A stretch of DNA of 64,000 bases from Termitomyces sp. T153. Lineage: Eukaryota; Basidiomycota; Agaricomycetes; Agaricales; Lyophyllaceae. The notes beneath the pieces are model-generated. The model made no database searches. It had not been told where the DNA came from and saw nothing but the letters and a program-made list of their open reading frames with translations. Position numbers and translations under genes: made by a program. The number at the start of each line of letters is the position of its first letter. Within the stretch, counting starts at the first letter, position 1. Shown here piece by piece: positions 47,746 to 60,293 of the stretch. The stretch lies in assembly GCA_018296165.2 (NCBI GenBank), contig JACKQL020000030.1, positions 558,001-622,000 of the forward strand, written 5' to 3'.

Positions 47746-49030
47746 TTAGACCTTCTTCGCGAGCAGTAGGGCAATCGGCCACTCCACCAACACAAGTTCA
47801 TCGACACCGTACTTCCCGCCTGATTTCTTGGCTTCTTCTCTTAGGTCCTTCCAGAATCGAACCGCGATATCACCACCTGAGATATCGACGTCGTCCTGCG
47901 ACGAAGAGGTGTTGTCATCAGCTTTGTCTTCTGGGAATCGCGCATCGACATGGTGCAAGTCATCCGGGAAGCGCTCATGGAAATTCTGGAGCGAGCTCCA
48001 CGTCCTGAAGTAACCAAGCACATCCCTCCATCTCATTGTCATCTTCATTTCTACAGGCTTGATTTGGGTTGGAGATGGAGGTGGGAGGTGCGTGGGATAG
48101 TGAGGACCTAGCCATGAATCGTGTTGAGATCGTAGCGAAAAGGGGGGGGAGAGAAAAAACAAATATCACCTGCGTAATATCGCCGTTCAAAGTGGCTCAG
48201 TCCACCGCGGAATTTGATAACGCTCTCCATGAGTGTAGGATCAGGAACGTCAGTCAGCATGTTCTCAAGAATCGTTCTTCCAGGTCGCTCAAAGTATGGA
48301 CCGAGACTGGTCAGACGATCCTTCCCCTGCGCATACGCAGTGATAAGAGACGCGGTGCTCGGGTATTCCGGCAGTCGCATCTCACCATACGTCTAAAAAA
48401 AAGAAACAATCCCTGAATTAGCTGCGGGTAGAAATCGAGACCCCAGGGCATGTGCATTACCCAAACAGCTACGGTCCCATTTCGTCGCAAGACACGACTG
48501 ACCTCCGGCCAGACTTTTTCCCAGTCGAACCAGTGCCCTGCTTGAGCTGCACTATCTCGTGTGAAGAAGAGAAGCCAAAAACTTGTAAGAATCCCATGCA
48601 AGTACCTGAGATGAGGAGATCTACACTATCATCTGCTATGATGGTTCCGAGGTCTTCAGATTTGCACTGATGGAACTTGATGCCTTTATCTTCGTGCTTT
48701 TCTCGTGCAGCGTCTATCATGGGCTGAGAAGGGTCGATGCCCATAACACTCGAGAAAGCGTCTTTCAATCGACTCGTTGCTTGCCCTACGCGTATACGTC
48801 AGCCTGAGGGTTTCGGTTTCTCGCCCGAATCATCATCGATAACAAAGAGCGGCGTCGAAAGATATTATCAGAGCCTCACCAGTTCCGCAACCTAGGTCTA
48901 CAGCAAGATTCCATGATCCTGAGCTGACACTGTGGTATTCGTATATTTCTTGAAACAGCTTTGTAGGATACGTAGGCCGAAATGATGAATAGACAGATGC
49001 GTTGAATGCCTTCTTTGCGAATGTTGCCAT
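47746..49030 (-). CDS. SAM-dependent methyltransferase, TMT1/crg1-like, 5 exons
   Basis: Class I (Rossmann-fold) methyltransferase related to fungal trans-aconitate 3-methyltransferase-type enzymes. It would transfer a methyl group from S-adenosylmethionine to a small, probably carboxylate, substrate in the cytosol. Exons: 49030-48880, 48785-48606, 48546-48461, 48392-48170 and 48107-47746, joining to 333 aa without a stop. Motif I is VDLGCGTGQAT (residues ~45-55, split by intron 1). GIDPSQPMID is the acidic-loop strand and SVDLLIS the motif after it. AGHWFDW, VLRRNGTVAVW, GYFRTWSSL and HERFP are family positions. Introns are 59-94 nt. It shares a 164-bp promoter region with the divergent F-box gene. 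The exact substrate cannot be read from the sequence. Confidence 0.9.
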
Positions 49031-49194
49031 TTACTGATAGAAGTGAGGCCGCAGGGTTTGAAAGCGCCTCGGTGCTTAGGTCCGGACCCAGGGTCCGTTT
49101 TGATGTTAATTATGTAATAACAGTTTGGAAAATGTTTGAGATGCGACCACTGTTTCAAACTTGTTATTTTATACCTAGTTATCGTTAAATCAAG
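49031..49194. promoter_or_regulatory. Short bidirectional promoter region
   Basis: Only 164 bp separate the start codon of the methyltransferase (minus) from that of the F-box gene (plus), so both promoters must lie here or overlap the genes. No clear TATA box or named operator was seen. Confidence 0.55.
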
Positions 49195-50846
49195 ATGAGC
49201 CTGAGATGGTCAGGTGAGGCTCATACTAGAAATTGGCATAATCGTCTGATCCAACCTCCGTTTCAGTGCCGGCACCTATTCATCATGAAAACAGACAGCC
49301 GATCCTTCCCAACGAAATCTATCTTCATATCATCGATTTCGTACACTACTCTGTTGATTGGGACGAAGATGACCGAAGACGCTCATTGTCAAACCTTGCC
49401 CTTTCTTGCGTACTCTTCCGCGGTTTCATTGTTCCACGGATATTCAAGTCACTGCATTGTAACGGCAGTTATGAAGACCCGAAACTACGTAGTGCTGTCA
49501 ATAGTGCCGTCTTCTGCAGAGTCCTGAACAGCGGAAAAGAACCTGCCATCTCGTTAGCTCGATACGTCGAAGAGTGCATTCTCTTGAACTGGAACAGTGG
49601 GGCTGTGAGCCCCTCGATTAATGCTGCCTTTCTTGATATGTACTGCAGAGCATTCCTTCGCATGCCGAACTTGCACAAGTTGTCACTGTCGAATATGGTT
49701 ATTGACGCTCACCTTCTTAAAAACATCTGCAAGCTGAAGAACCTGCGGTCCTTGGTGCTTGATAGTGTCGACTTTGCCCGAAACCTTGCCGAACATCTTT
49801 TCAAGAAGATGCCGCCTATCACCTCACTACGACTCCATCAACTTGACATCGACGAGGACCAAAACGTCATTGCACGAATAGTCAACGTTGCCAATGTCCA
49901 GACATTATCAGCAACCAAATGTGCCCAGGTACTGCCATTATTGCCCCATACTTTGGCCCTCGTAGAGCTCTACCTAACGTCTGTAGAGTCAACAACTGCA
50001 CTGTGGGACGTGATAAGTCGTCTGACAGCTCTCACGACTCTCGCCATGGAGTGTGTTGCAATGCAAGATCATAGTCCTCCCCATCAGCTCAGCGCATCGT
50101 CTCTTCCAAATCTCCGACGTCTAACGGCCCCGCCGTCCTTCTCGTCAGTCGTTGCCGATCGGTCATTATCCTATATCAATTTCATGGATGGCTTTCAACT
50201 CGATCAAGTCGGCCCATTCATACACCTGTCTTTGCAAGCCGATGAAGTTTCTAGATACTTCACCCGATCCTCTTCGAGCCTCATATCTCTCTTGATCCCA
50301 CTCGAATTCTACTCTATCGGACCTTTCTGCGAAAAGTTTCCTGAACTTCAGAATTTGACTATCATGAGCGGACACCCAAACTTTAGCCGTTCACACAGAC
50401 CCGGCGTTATCGGTGATGATGCTTATAATCTTTTCCAATCTGTGAGTTGTTACAGCTCTTTACACCATAGCAGGGGTCATAAAAATAAGACTATTGTGGT
50501 GCAGTTCATCAACGAAGTAACGGCAAAGTGGCCCCCTGCTCCGTCTGTGAAGTCACTGCGGCTGGAATTGCAAGGAGATTCACTTGTTGGTATTCATGAC
50601 AGTGTATTTCTCTTCGACCTGGAACTTCAACACAAATTCATTACCCGGATCGTTGCGGCATTTCCGAGCGTTCTCAGGGTTCAGTTCTTTGAATATGTAA
50701 CATGGACACGCGAACCTTGTGGCGGAAAATGGACTGGACATATTCCGTTTGAGTTTCATAGTCGTATTCGATGGGATTTGAGTCAGGATCATGTTGTTAG
50801 AAAAGACGTTGACGGACTCTTACTACCTTTCCTTGTGATTCTCTAG
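49195..50846 (+). CDS. F-box/LRR-like protein, 2 exons, 532 aa
   Basis: Probable SCF ubiquitin-ligase adaptor. The long frame has no ATG at its start; an acceptor TTTCAG ends at 49266. The preceding ATG at 49195 with donor GTGAGG at 49214 gives exon 1 of 19 nt and an intron of 53 nt that joins in frame. The product is 532 aa. The N-terminal F-box-like part is ILPNEIYLHIIDFV (residues ~17-30), followed by LSNLALSCVLFRGFIVPRIFKSL. Leucine-rich repeats follow: MPNLHKLSLSNMVI, LKNLRSLVLDSVDF, MPPITSLRLHQLDI and LPNLRRL. It is intact and CpG-normal, and is the last host gene before the repeat graveyard. The target is unknown. Confidence 0.88.
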
Positions 50847-50859
50847 CTAAACTTCTCCA

Positions 50860-51754
50860 AGTTGTTTTTTTTTTGAATTGTTTACACAGATGCTAGGTTT
50901 AGTTTGCTGTACCTATGGCTCAACACGAAAAAGTCATACTATTTTGTCGGTTGGACATATATGATGCCGTAATTAGCCGAAGGTTTCTACAGAGGTATTT
51001 TTCACAAAGTCATCTTCTCCATCAGTTTCAAAGTCCTTTTCTCGTCGTCGTCCTCATCATCATCTTCAAACAAATATTCTTGAGTCAGTGCTGTCTTATC
51101 TGGGTGGTGTCTGATTTTTCAGAATGAGAATCAGTTTTCTCTCTAAAATGTATCTTTTCCATATTTTTCTGCAAGGTTTGTGTTGCTCATTGTGTAACTT
51201 GATGTCCAATTCCATCACAACCAGTAAAATGCACAAACAATTCTCTGCTTACAAGGCCTGGACTCTAGGCTAGGCAGGCTAGTTAAGCACCCCCACTTTA
51301 ATTACCTTTTAAGGTAGTCTGAATATGAGGGAGGTTGCCAATGTGTCAGGCCACCATCAATAATGCATCCTATGCATTATTTGTAATGTCAGTAAGGCTC
51401 TTTCATTGATTTGTTATTGCTTCATCTTTTCTCATCATCTTTGGACATATTGGAAGGATGAAATAGCTGTCTAGATAAAGGAGTAAGTAGAACATTATAA
51501 AAAGTGCAAACCTTCAATCAATGAGAAGAACCATCAATACAGGTGCCACAGTTTTTGGTAAGGGAGTAAGTTATCTTGAGAAGTCTTATTAGTATATGTG
51601 ATAGCTATTGGACATGTCAAAGTAGGAGTGCTACACCAGCATGTGGTCATAAAGGCTGAGATATAAAGGAACAGAAATACAATGTTTGTGCCATCTTTCA
51701 AAAGCTTGAGGCACAGAAAAGTATTCTGTGTGCTGGAGCATGCAGATACAGTAT
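50860..51754. other. Start of CpG-poor repeat region, no gene
   Basis: CpG stops shortly after the F-box gene. An apparent TTTTTTTTTG run is at 50865-50874. No coding motif was recognised. Confidence 0.4.
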
Positions 51755-52323
51755 TGTAAGGAGACTGATCCTTATCTCTGTACCAGTTCCACCCTAGCCA
51801 TGCTTAGCCTCTGAAGCTTGGCACTCTATCTAGCCATCCTGAGGCTGGTCAGCCCTCTCTTACTCCCTTTCTGTCTCAGCACTATCACCTGACAAGTCAG
51901 CTGGTCTCTGGCCTCTGGGACCTATTTTATATGTCATACTTAGTTACCTACTTTGTCTTGGCATCACTCAGCTAATTATTGTCATTTACCTTATACTAGC
52001 CCACTTAGTCAATAGCTTGTAGTCAGTGACCCACTCTTAATCAGTTGATAGTAGTCATCATACTAGCTGATGAAGTATATAAGAAGGACCAAGGGATAGA
52101 ATATCCCCAGTCCTGACAATAGCACTGCTTCTGGGTCTATTCACTAGTGGAACTGTAAGCTTGGCCAGTGTGGCCCCTTGCCTTCTGCCTTACCTTCTGC
52201 TTTTGCCTCTTGCTGGATGCTTTCTCTTTGCCCACTGCACCTTAGGGCCAGCTCACTTGCTGCTGCTGATGGTCTGATGAGTCAGGTTGTGAGTGGATGA
52301 TCCATGGCTAATGTTCCCTTACA
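51755..52323 (+). mobile_element. Solo LTR (569 bp) with exact target duplication
   Basis: The LTR begins TGTAAGG and ends CCTTACA, forming a 7-bp inverted terminus. It is flanked by AGTAT at 51750-51754 and 52324-52328. A promoter-like GTATATAAG lies at about 52076, followed by the palindrome-like GGATAGAATATCCCC. No internal element is attached, so recombination between two LTRs removed it. Fragments of the same LTR type occur at about 54,870, 58,385, 62,060 and 63,690. Confidence 0.9.
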
Positions 52324-52328
52324 AGTAT

Positions 52329-53280
52329 ACACCAATGATATTAACAAGTAGGCAGCTGGAATCATTGTGGTCTCCAAATGCAGTTTTTTGTGCATTGCAC
52401 AATGTAGAAGTGATGGAATTGAGAGATGGCATACCCAAGATCTTGGTGTTAGAGGCCTAGATGCCAACACTATCATGAATGTAGAGACAACAGATTTTGC
52501 TGAGAGTTCTAGAAGAAGTGCCATTGTCTATCATGGTCCTTTTAAAGATTCCACATTCCTTCAAGGTATTGTAAGGCCCTAATGCTTCCTGTTATATCAG
52601 TACTTGTCTCAATTTTGCTACTCCTACATGCAATGGGAGTCACACCACTTCTAATTGACACTCTGTTGTGTAAGTGGACTTATATGGATTCAAGGAGACC
52701 TGTAGAAACAGTCATTTTTGCATGGATGAGGGGACTGGCATCCTGGAGAAATAAGACAATTACAGATGATGATGCCATAGAGCAATTTTTGGGAGTATCT
52801 AATAGTGGTATCATGCTTGTGACTGTCAATGATGTCTGATCATCTTCAGTGGCCTTGAATTGCTGATAAAGTAGTAATGCTTACTTTTGGTCCTGATCAG
52901 GTTTAGAACTGTAGAACAATACAATGATGAAAACAGCTGAGGGTGGCAGTTATGAATGAGGTTTCCAGGAGTGCATCTCTTAAAACACAGAATGGGGTTT
53001 GGAGACAAATACAAGAGCATCTGATTGAGAATTGCAGTGCTTCCTGTGATATGTATGCAAGAGTGCTAGTGCAATCTCTTGACAAGAGCACACTCTACAC
53101 AGTATTTTCAAGCTCAAGTGTGCAGGTGCACATGACCATGTACAAATATAACTAAAAGATAGCACTTGGTCAAAAGTACTTGTAACCCATAGATGGGAGG
53201 TCTACAATGAGCAGCAGGCTTGGAGTAAAGGAAATAATCCAGGGGTCCAGCACAGTGGTCCCCTGACATCACCCTCCCTC
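52329..53280. other. CpG-poor DNA, unidentified
   Basis: Two plus-strand frames (52367-52582 and 52582-52839) look somewhat protein-like but have no motif I know. They may be parts of one decayed gene with a frameshift near 52580. Confidence 0.3.
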
Positions 53281-53284
53281 TAGC

Positions 53285-54560
53285 ATGCAGTGTCTTGATG
53301 CACTAGGTAGAAAAAGTTGTGGATTTCCTGGTCAGCTGCTGAAATGGGGTAGATGCTTCAAATTGCCTTTGGTGCACTGGGGTGCCTGTGATAGAAGTTC
53401 TAAATTAGGGCTGGTACACATATGTTGGCCTGCAATTCCCAAGAGATGTTCTCAATGCTATATCTCTTCTACTTCACCTTGAACTGTAACTTCCTCCAGA
53501 AGACCCTGCTATCCAAAATTTCCTCCACCTTGTACACCTCATCATTAACCAGAATTGGGGGTGGCAGTGCCTTGGGGCAGTGGCCAGGAATAGGGTGGGC
53601 TGGCAATAGCTTGATAGCATTGGAGGCAGAGTGCAATTGATGCAGGCCAGCTAGGAGCTTGAGTCAGTATGCTAAGAACCTTACCCTCTTCTTTACTGTG
53701 AAGAGCCCAAAGTGGTAGCAGGACAGCTTTTGCAATGGTCTAGTTGTCTTTATGTCCAAGCTGTCCAAATACATGTGGCTGCTCAGCCTGTATACAGGGG
53801 CTGGCATCTGTTGGCAGTTGTAGTACTATGCCATGTCATCCTTTGCTTTCACCAGTGCTGCCTTTGCCTCCTCCTGTACCTTCTTCATCCTGTCCACAAA
53901 TTCATCTATTGAGTCAATCTCTGATGGGCATGCCTAAGGCTCAAATCCCATGTAGGGGTGTCTGCCAGTGTCCAGGAAGATCAGAGTCATCTGAGTGGAA
54001 AAGTGAATATGGTTGTTGTACTGAAATTCAGCATCTGGTAGGAGCTCATCCCATTCATCCTGCCTCTTGTTACAGAACAGGGGGAGATACTGTTTCAGTT
54101 CTTAGTTAACATGTTTGCTCTGACCATCCAACTGAGGGTAACAGGCCATGGCAGTGTGGAGCTTCACTCCAAGTAGCCTGTACAGCTCCCAAGTGAACTC
54201 TGCTACAAACTGAGGGCCCCTGTCTGAGGCATACCTATTAGACAGACCATGGAGCTTCTAGACATTCTTCCAAAATAGGATAGCCTCTGCTAGGGCTGAA
54301 CAGGTGGTGTAGATGGCAATGAAGTGGGCCTATTTATCATAAAATTTATGATTAATATTACTGCATCATACTCTTGGGCATTTGGGAGTTTGACAATGAA
54401 GTCCACTGAGGCCACACTCTAACAGGCAGCTGGTATGGGGAGAGGGTGGAGCTAACCCATGGGAGGCTGTTACCCAAGGCCTGGTACAGAAACAGATATC
54501 ACAAGTGCTGGTGTAGGTGCTCACATATTGAGATATCTGGCATCTTGTTATTTTGTGCAT
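53285..54560 (-). pseudogene. Gypsy integrase and chromodomain remnant
   Basis: The minus strand begins with integrase zinc-finger text STCDICFCTRPW (54,510-54,475) and continues through a heavily frame-shifted core (DFIVKLPN, 54,400). It ends in a chromodomain-like end near 53,560-53,450. It is the same gypsy family as 14819-15423. Many stops are present. Confidence 0.65.
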
Positions 54561-54869
54561 TATATATATAAGTCTTGAGCTTATTAGGCTAGCATCTTGT
54601 TATTTTATGCCTTTTACTGGAAATATCACATCTCTTGCAATACACACAGAGACTCCAGCAGACATGGGAAAGTGTAAGAAATGGTCCTGTTTGGACTGTT
54701 CAATTCTATTCTAGGCTTAGTCTAAGGATGGTCCATCATTCTAGCACATGCAACATACTGCCTGTCATGTCCTGCACCCTCCCATCTCCATTAGTCATCT
54801 TCTATAAATCACATGCTTGGACATTACTCTGTTTTTTCCTTACATACCATGGCATGATGAGTAAGTATA

Positions 54870-55030
54870 ATGTTAGTCATTATTACTAGTAATGTAGTAT
54901 ATAGGACAGTCTGCAGGATAGAATATCCTCAGACCAAACAATAGCAGTGTTCACCAGATCTATTCATTGATTCAACCATAAGATCCCCAGCATAATCTCT
55001 GTCCTTAGCTTGCTGTGCTTGCCCCTTGCT
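54870..55030 (+). repeat. LTR fragment of the TGTAAGG/CCTTACA family
   Basis: It has TAGTATATAGGAC, then GGATAGAATATCCTCAG and ACAATAGCAGTG, like the centre of the solo LTR at 51755-52323. Both ends are missing. Confidence 0.65.
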
Positions 55031-55224
55031 GTAAGGAGATGAACATTTTGTAGATAAACCTAATGGAAGACAAGCCAACACAAGAAACAAGCCAGGAGCA
55101 CAAGGTGGCTAAGAGTTGGGCCCAACATGCCCTTTACATACCTGAGCATATGAACCAAAGCATTGTGGTGTGTGGGGCTGTGTTTGGACTGAAAATGTGC
55201 TAGTACTCCAACTGCAAAGGATAT

Positions 55225-57560
55225 ATCAGGTTAGATTGTGACTTGAGCCCACATTAGTGAGCCAAGAAGTTGGCAGTAGGGTTTGTTCTTCATGAACTTG
55301 TGGTCTGCTTTGTTTTGTAGCAACATAGCCTTGATGAGGTGGGTGCCACTGAATAAGGGGGTGAAATGTGGGTTGCATTGCTGCATGCCAAAATGCTCTA
55401 GTACTTGCTTGAAGTATGTGCATTGAGATAGTGAGATTGCTCCCATAGTCTGGTCATGTTCAATGGCCATTCCAAGAATGTAGGATGGCTTCCCTAGATC
55501 CTTAATGTTGTAGATCTTCCCAAACTCTTGTTTGCTCTTTTAGCATCTTCAGTCATGGTTGATACTCCAATAACATTATTGTTGAAGGTGTTACTTATGG
55601 TGTGTTCTCCCTTAGAGTGTTGTACACTGCATCAAGCATCCAGAACCAATCCCTACTGCTCTGCATCAATCTGTACAAGGTTTTCAAGAGTAGTCCCTTT
55701 TTTCCCTCTTCTCCTGGGAAACCTGGTGGGAGATCAATGTAGACATTGTATTTTCAAGAATGCTGTTGAGGTATGTGGAGATGAAATCAACCTGCCAGAT
55801 TCTTCAGCTGAACTTTGTTGCAATAGTAGCAGACATCCTGAGCAATTTGAGTTAAACAACTGTGGTGTATGTCTTGTCATAGTCTTCTCCTAACACTTGT
55901 AAAAATCTCTTTGCCACTAGGCAAGCCTTTCTCCTCATAATGTTTCCTTCCATGTCATACTTGTTTGCATACATCCACTTACACTCCACAGTCTTCTTTT
56001 CCATTAGCATGTTGGACCTATCTACTAAACTCACCACCTTTCTCTCTGTCAACATCCTCAATTCTTCTTCCATTGCTAGTGCCCATAGGTCTGGTCATTT
56101 CATTGCCTCTTAGTATGTCTGAGGTATGTGTTTGTTGCCACTGTTTCCATCAGCTAGAAGTGCTAAGAAAGCAAATGTGTCCTCAGCTAGGGACTGGTCT
56201 TTCTCCACTGGGGTGTTTGTCTGGGCATCAGGTTGGTGATTGAGTGATGCTTTTTGAGTACAAGGCCTAAGATGTTCAGACCTCAGCACAGGTACCTGGA
56301 TAGCATTGTTGTTGTTAGGCACAGGTTGGGTGCCGATTTCAGGTCCAGTAGCAGCAGCTCAATTGGTGATCTTGGTCTTGGCAATTGAGTTTGAAATGAT
56401 GGGATGGAGAGGTGTATTTGTGTCTCTGATATGAGGAGTAACTAGTTGGCATTAGGTGAGTAGGCCTGGGGCATTTTGAATGAAATTATGTAGTCTATTC
56501 ACAAAGAGATTGTCAGCTTCCTTGAGTATGGTGAGTAATTGGTGCCTCATGCCTTTATTGAAGATGACATTCCTGGACATGACAGTTGTTCTTGTAGCCT
56601 TGTCATATGGCCTATACCCACTCTCCAAACACTCAACAAACAAGTATTTGACTTACTTAGGGTCCAACTTCAACTTGATTAGTTCCTTTGAAACCTTTGC
56701 AAACACAATGCATCCAAATGCCTTCATACATGATATGCTTTGGCACTTGCCCATCCACAACTCCTCTGGTATGACATGTTTGCTTTCAGCCAATGGCAGG
56801 CAGTTCCTGGTGTATATTTGAGTGGCTAATGCTGCTGCCCATAAGCTTTTTGACAATCCACTCTTGGCTAGCATGCACTTAACTTCCTTGATTACAGTGC
56901 AGATACTATGCTTGATGAAGCCATTCTGTGAGTGAGCATATAGTACCATGAGTTTGAGGATAATACTCTTTTCAGTGCAGTACTCCTTTTATAGCTCATT
57001 AATCCACTCATGCACAGCATCAACCCTGACTAGAAGGAGTTTTTGCCCCATCTGATGCTCCAATTTGGCATAGTAGGCTTTGAATGCAGCAAGGGTAAAT
57101 GTGGCATCTTTCTTGCTAAGGTAATATTCCACTATGCAAGAAGTATAGTTATCAGTAGTGAGCATGAGGTATAGTGCTCCTGCAATGAATGTGGTGGAAG
57201 CTGGTCCCTATAGGTCAATGTGTATGCAGTATTTTGGTGAGCTTCAATGTCTCTGTCTCTGTTGTATGGGCATGAAGTGTGTTTTCCATAGATACAGTCT
57301 TCACAAAGTCCCTTAACCTCTAGGTCTCCCATAATCTTTAGACCATCAACTGAATCTTTTTGGACTAGGTTTCTGACAATTTCAAACTCTACATGTCTGA
57401 AGTGCTGATGCCAGCTATCTATGTCTACTGGTTTGTCAATTGACAATGCAATAATTCCATGTATCTTAACAGTATCCTCATCTACACCAAAGCCTTGGAA
57501 GAGCATTGCTGGGTCATACACATTGTCTTGGAATGCCTCTGCCAACACTGGCTCTATCTA
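55225..57560 (-). pseudogene. Ty1/copia Pol remnant
   Basis: The minus strand carries, in order, a GAG-pre-integrase segment with DSWHQHFRHVEFEIVRNL and GLCEDCIYGK (57548-57132), integrase SQNGFIKHSI, LWAAALATQIYTRNCLP and MKAFGCIVFAK (56949-56653), and the linker NVIFNKGMRHQ (56643-56452). RT KKTVECKWMYANKYD and ARKACLVAK-like text follow (56073-55852), then the late RT segment MAIEHDQTM and LLGSLMWAQV (55470-55226). RNase H and LTRs are absent. This family is different from the young copia at 22432-27881. Stops and near-total CpG loss show an old relic, cut at both ends by gypsy-derived sequence. Confidence 0.88.
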
Positions 57561-57840
57561 AAGCCTCAGAAGTGTGAATTTGAGCAGACTATATGTTGAA
57601 GCTAATAGCTTTGACTTTTCCACAGGAGCAGTCTGCTCCTAGTAGTCAAAGGAGGATGGCAAGTGGCATCTTGTTGTCTTCTACTCTAAAAGTATTAATA
57701 CAGTAGAATGGAATTACAAAATCCATTACAAGGGGATGTTTACCATTATTTGGTCCTTTAAATAATGGCAGTATTTTCTTGAGAGTGCATGGCAAAAATT
57801 TGAAGTCTGAACAGACCACAAGAAACTTGAGTACTTCTAT

Positions 57841-58370
57841 ATGGATAAAAAGCTGAATAATTGCCAAGCTTGGTGGTCTCTGTATCTGGCCAACTTTGAC
57901 TTCTCACTGCATCACAAACCTGGACAGAGCATGGGCAAACCAGATGCATTGTCTAACCAGGCTGACCATAGCACTGGAGCAGGAAACAATAATAGCATTA
58001 TCCTCCTCAAGCCTGAGCTCTTTTCTATTTATGCTCTAAAAGGGAATGTGGTCCAAGAGAATGAGGCAAACATCCTCAAGGACATCCAGAGACAAAATCA
58101 AGAGGGTGTATAAGAGGATGTGGTTGCTCAGGCTGTGCAGACCTTACAAGCCTGACAATCTAGTGGAGTTAAGTAGTACATGCAGATGAGTGGGGTTTTC
58201 AAGATGGGCTTCTAACCTGCTAAGGATGCATCTATGTGGCTAATAGTTCGGAACTCTGCCAACACATTGTAGAGCAACACTATGACTTTTGTATAGCTGG
58301 ACATTCTAGTAGATGCAAGATGCTGGACCTGATGTCCCAAAACTACTGGTGGCCTCAGATATCCTGATAT
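57841..58370 (+). pseudogene. Gypsy RNase H end and integrase zinc-domain fragment
   Basis: The plus strand reads QAWWSLYLANFDFSLHHKPGQSMGKPDALS, the usual end of gypsy RNase H. A linker follows, then a frame-broken integrase zinc region to 58,370 that matches 15,423-15,230 in opposite orientation. Confidence 0.85.
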
Positions 58371-58384
58371 GTAGGCACCTATGT

Positions 58385-58760
58385 AGGTATAATGATAGTA
58401 ATCATTACTAGCAATGTAGTATATAGGATGGCCTGCAGGATAGAATATCCTCAGACTAAACAATAGTAGTGTTCACCAGGTCTATCTATTGACCCAACTG
58501 TAAGAACCCCAGCATTGTTGCTTGTGTTTGGCCTGCTATGTTCACCCTTTGCCCAACTCTTAGCCACCTTGTACTCCTTTGATCCTTGCTTGTTGCTTGT
58601 GTTGGCTTGCCTTCCATCAGGTTTATCTGTGGAATGTTTGTCCCCTTACAACTATTGCACCTCATTCCTCTTGTTTCTTGCTCTTTGTTTATTTACTAGT
58701 CTTCATATCAAAGCTTATTTTTGTCTACAAAATCTGATGTAGACAGAACCTGCCACTCTC
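58385..58760 (+). repeat. LTR fragment of the TGTAAGG/CCTTACA family
   Basis: It has AATGTAGTATATAGGATGG, GATAGAATATCCTCAG and ACAATAGTAGTG, closely like 54,870-55,030. It is CpG-free and ends where the CpG-bearing LTR begins. Confidence 0.65.
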
Positions 58761-58766
58761 AGCCAT

Positions 58767-59510
58767 TGTCACGACCCATTCCCTGAAGCCCCATACACCA
58801 CCTGACAAACCCCCGCTCCCCTGGAACCCCTCCCTCGATGCTTTGTTGAACTTCCCCAGCACTCTGCGCCTATTCTGGCTAACTCCAACAGCTCCCTGGC
58901 CAACTCCAACATCTTCCCTGCAGCTGCTAGCGACTCCCCTGGACTTCCTGAGCCCCTGGGACCACTCCCCCACAGTGCTTGACCCCATTACACATCATCA
59001 ACTTGACACCCTGGCTCCCCCAACTTACCCTGGGTATCACAACAGCCTCGGAACGGACTGCGTTGCAATTGATCCCATCAACATATCAACATGGCCTGCC
59101 CTCTGGTCATAACTGACACCCATCGACTCCGTCAAGCTCCACCAAGCCCTGCCACCACAGCCAACATCCCCGGAGCTCTTCAGTAGTCAGTATATAAGAC
59201 ATAGAGTAGCTCCTTGTACTCTAGTCTTGAGATTACTTATCTATTTATCTACCTTTCTGATGCGTTTCTGATTGTTTCTTCTTGTGTTTTGTGTCCCATG
59301 TCTTGTTTTCCTTATTCTCAGTCTCCCGGTCTTATCTCGTCTCTATTCTGTTATCTTTTCATTATTGTTCTGTGTCCCTGACTGAATCTATTCTCATTCT
59401 CATCTCGTCTTTGTCTCATCTTGTTCGACCCCATCTCGTCTTGTCTGATTCCGTCTATTGTGTTCGAGCCCTCTCAACTGTAATGTCCTCATGAACTCTG
59501 CAGTTACGAT
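58767..59510 (+). repeat. Truncated CpG-bearing gypsy LTR
   Basis: It starts TGTCACGACCC and is similar, in opposite orientation, to the first ~790 bp of the solo LTR at 60294-61445. It includes the promoter-like CAGTATATAAGACATAGAG (about 59191-59209). Similarity stops at 59510, where a gypsy RT remnant on the minus strand begins, so the LTR is cut off there. CpG is partly kept. Confidence 0.8.
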
Positions 59511-60293
59511 TATGAACCTAAAAGAACATCACCAGAGGTTCAAAGAGTTTGTGATTGGTTCAGAATGCTGCCTTCCACTCATCTCCTTCTTTGATACACA
59601 CATTGTTGTAGCCCCAATGGACATCATACTTGGTGAAGTAGCATGCACCTTGAAGGTTGTTGCCAAGTTCAGAGATGAGTAGCAAGGAATAGCAATTCTT
59701 CACTGTCATTGCATTTAAGACTTGATAGTCCTGAACTAGATAGAGAGACTCATGCTTCTTTTTCATGAAGAAGACTGGGGAGGCCATTGGGAACTTAGAG
59801 GGTCATATCCTTCCAGAGCTGAGATTCTCCTGTGGAAACCCTGTAGAAACCCATTCAGATCATTCTGCTCATAGAATGCAAGCAGATAAACCTTGTAGCT
59901 AGAGGGTTCTGCATTGGGTATCAGCTCAATTGCATGATCCCATTGCTTATGCTCTGAAAGTGAATCAAGTGATGCCTTGGAGAATATGTTCTTAAAATAA
60001 TGGAAGTGATTATGAACCATGCTCTGAAAGGGCTTGGGCTGGGAATTTTCCACAAATGCTTCAGCCAGACATTGAGAAGTGGTCTGACTGGCCTGGATCT
60101 CTGCCACTGTTGGAGGGGAGCAGAGGGTGATAGCATGATCCTATCACCTACCTCAATGGTTTCATCTGGAGACTCAGAGTCTGGAGAGCTGGTGGATTCT
60201 CCTCCACATTCATATTCCTCCTGAAGTTCACACCCAAAACCTCAGACATCCTTGTAGAGGGCCTCTCTATAATGGAATGCCAGAAGGGGGGAG
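59511..60293 (-). pseudogene. Gypsy RT remnant (downstream part of a split pol)
   Basis: The minus strand has a pre-RT segment (DHAIELIPNAEPSSYKVYLL) and RT text: SPVFFMKKK, LVQDYQVLNAMTVKN, YFTKYDVHWGYNN and KEGDEWKAAF. It ends at FEPLVMFF by junction with the truncated LTR. It is CpG-free. The matching protease part lies beyond the solo LTR at 61446-61900. Confidence 0.9.

Noticed and set aside
52367..52839. Two adjacent plus-strand ORFs as host genes
   Set aside because: They have no recognisable motif, are CpG-dead and lie next to a solo LTR. Kept only as unidentified DNA.
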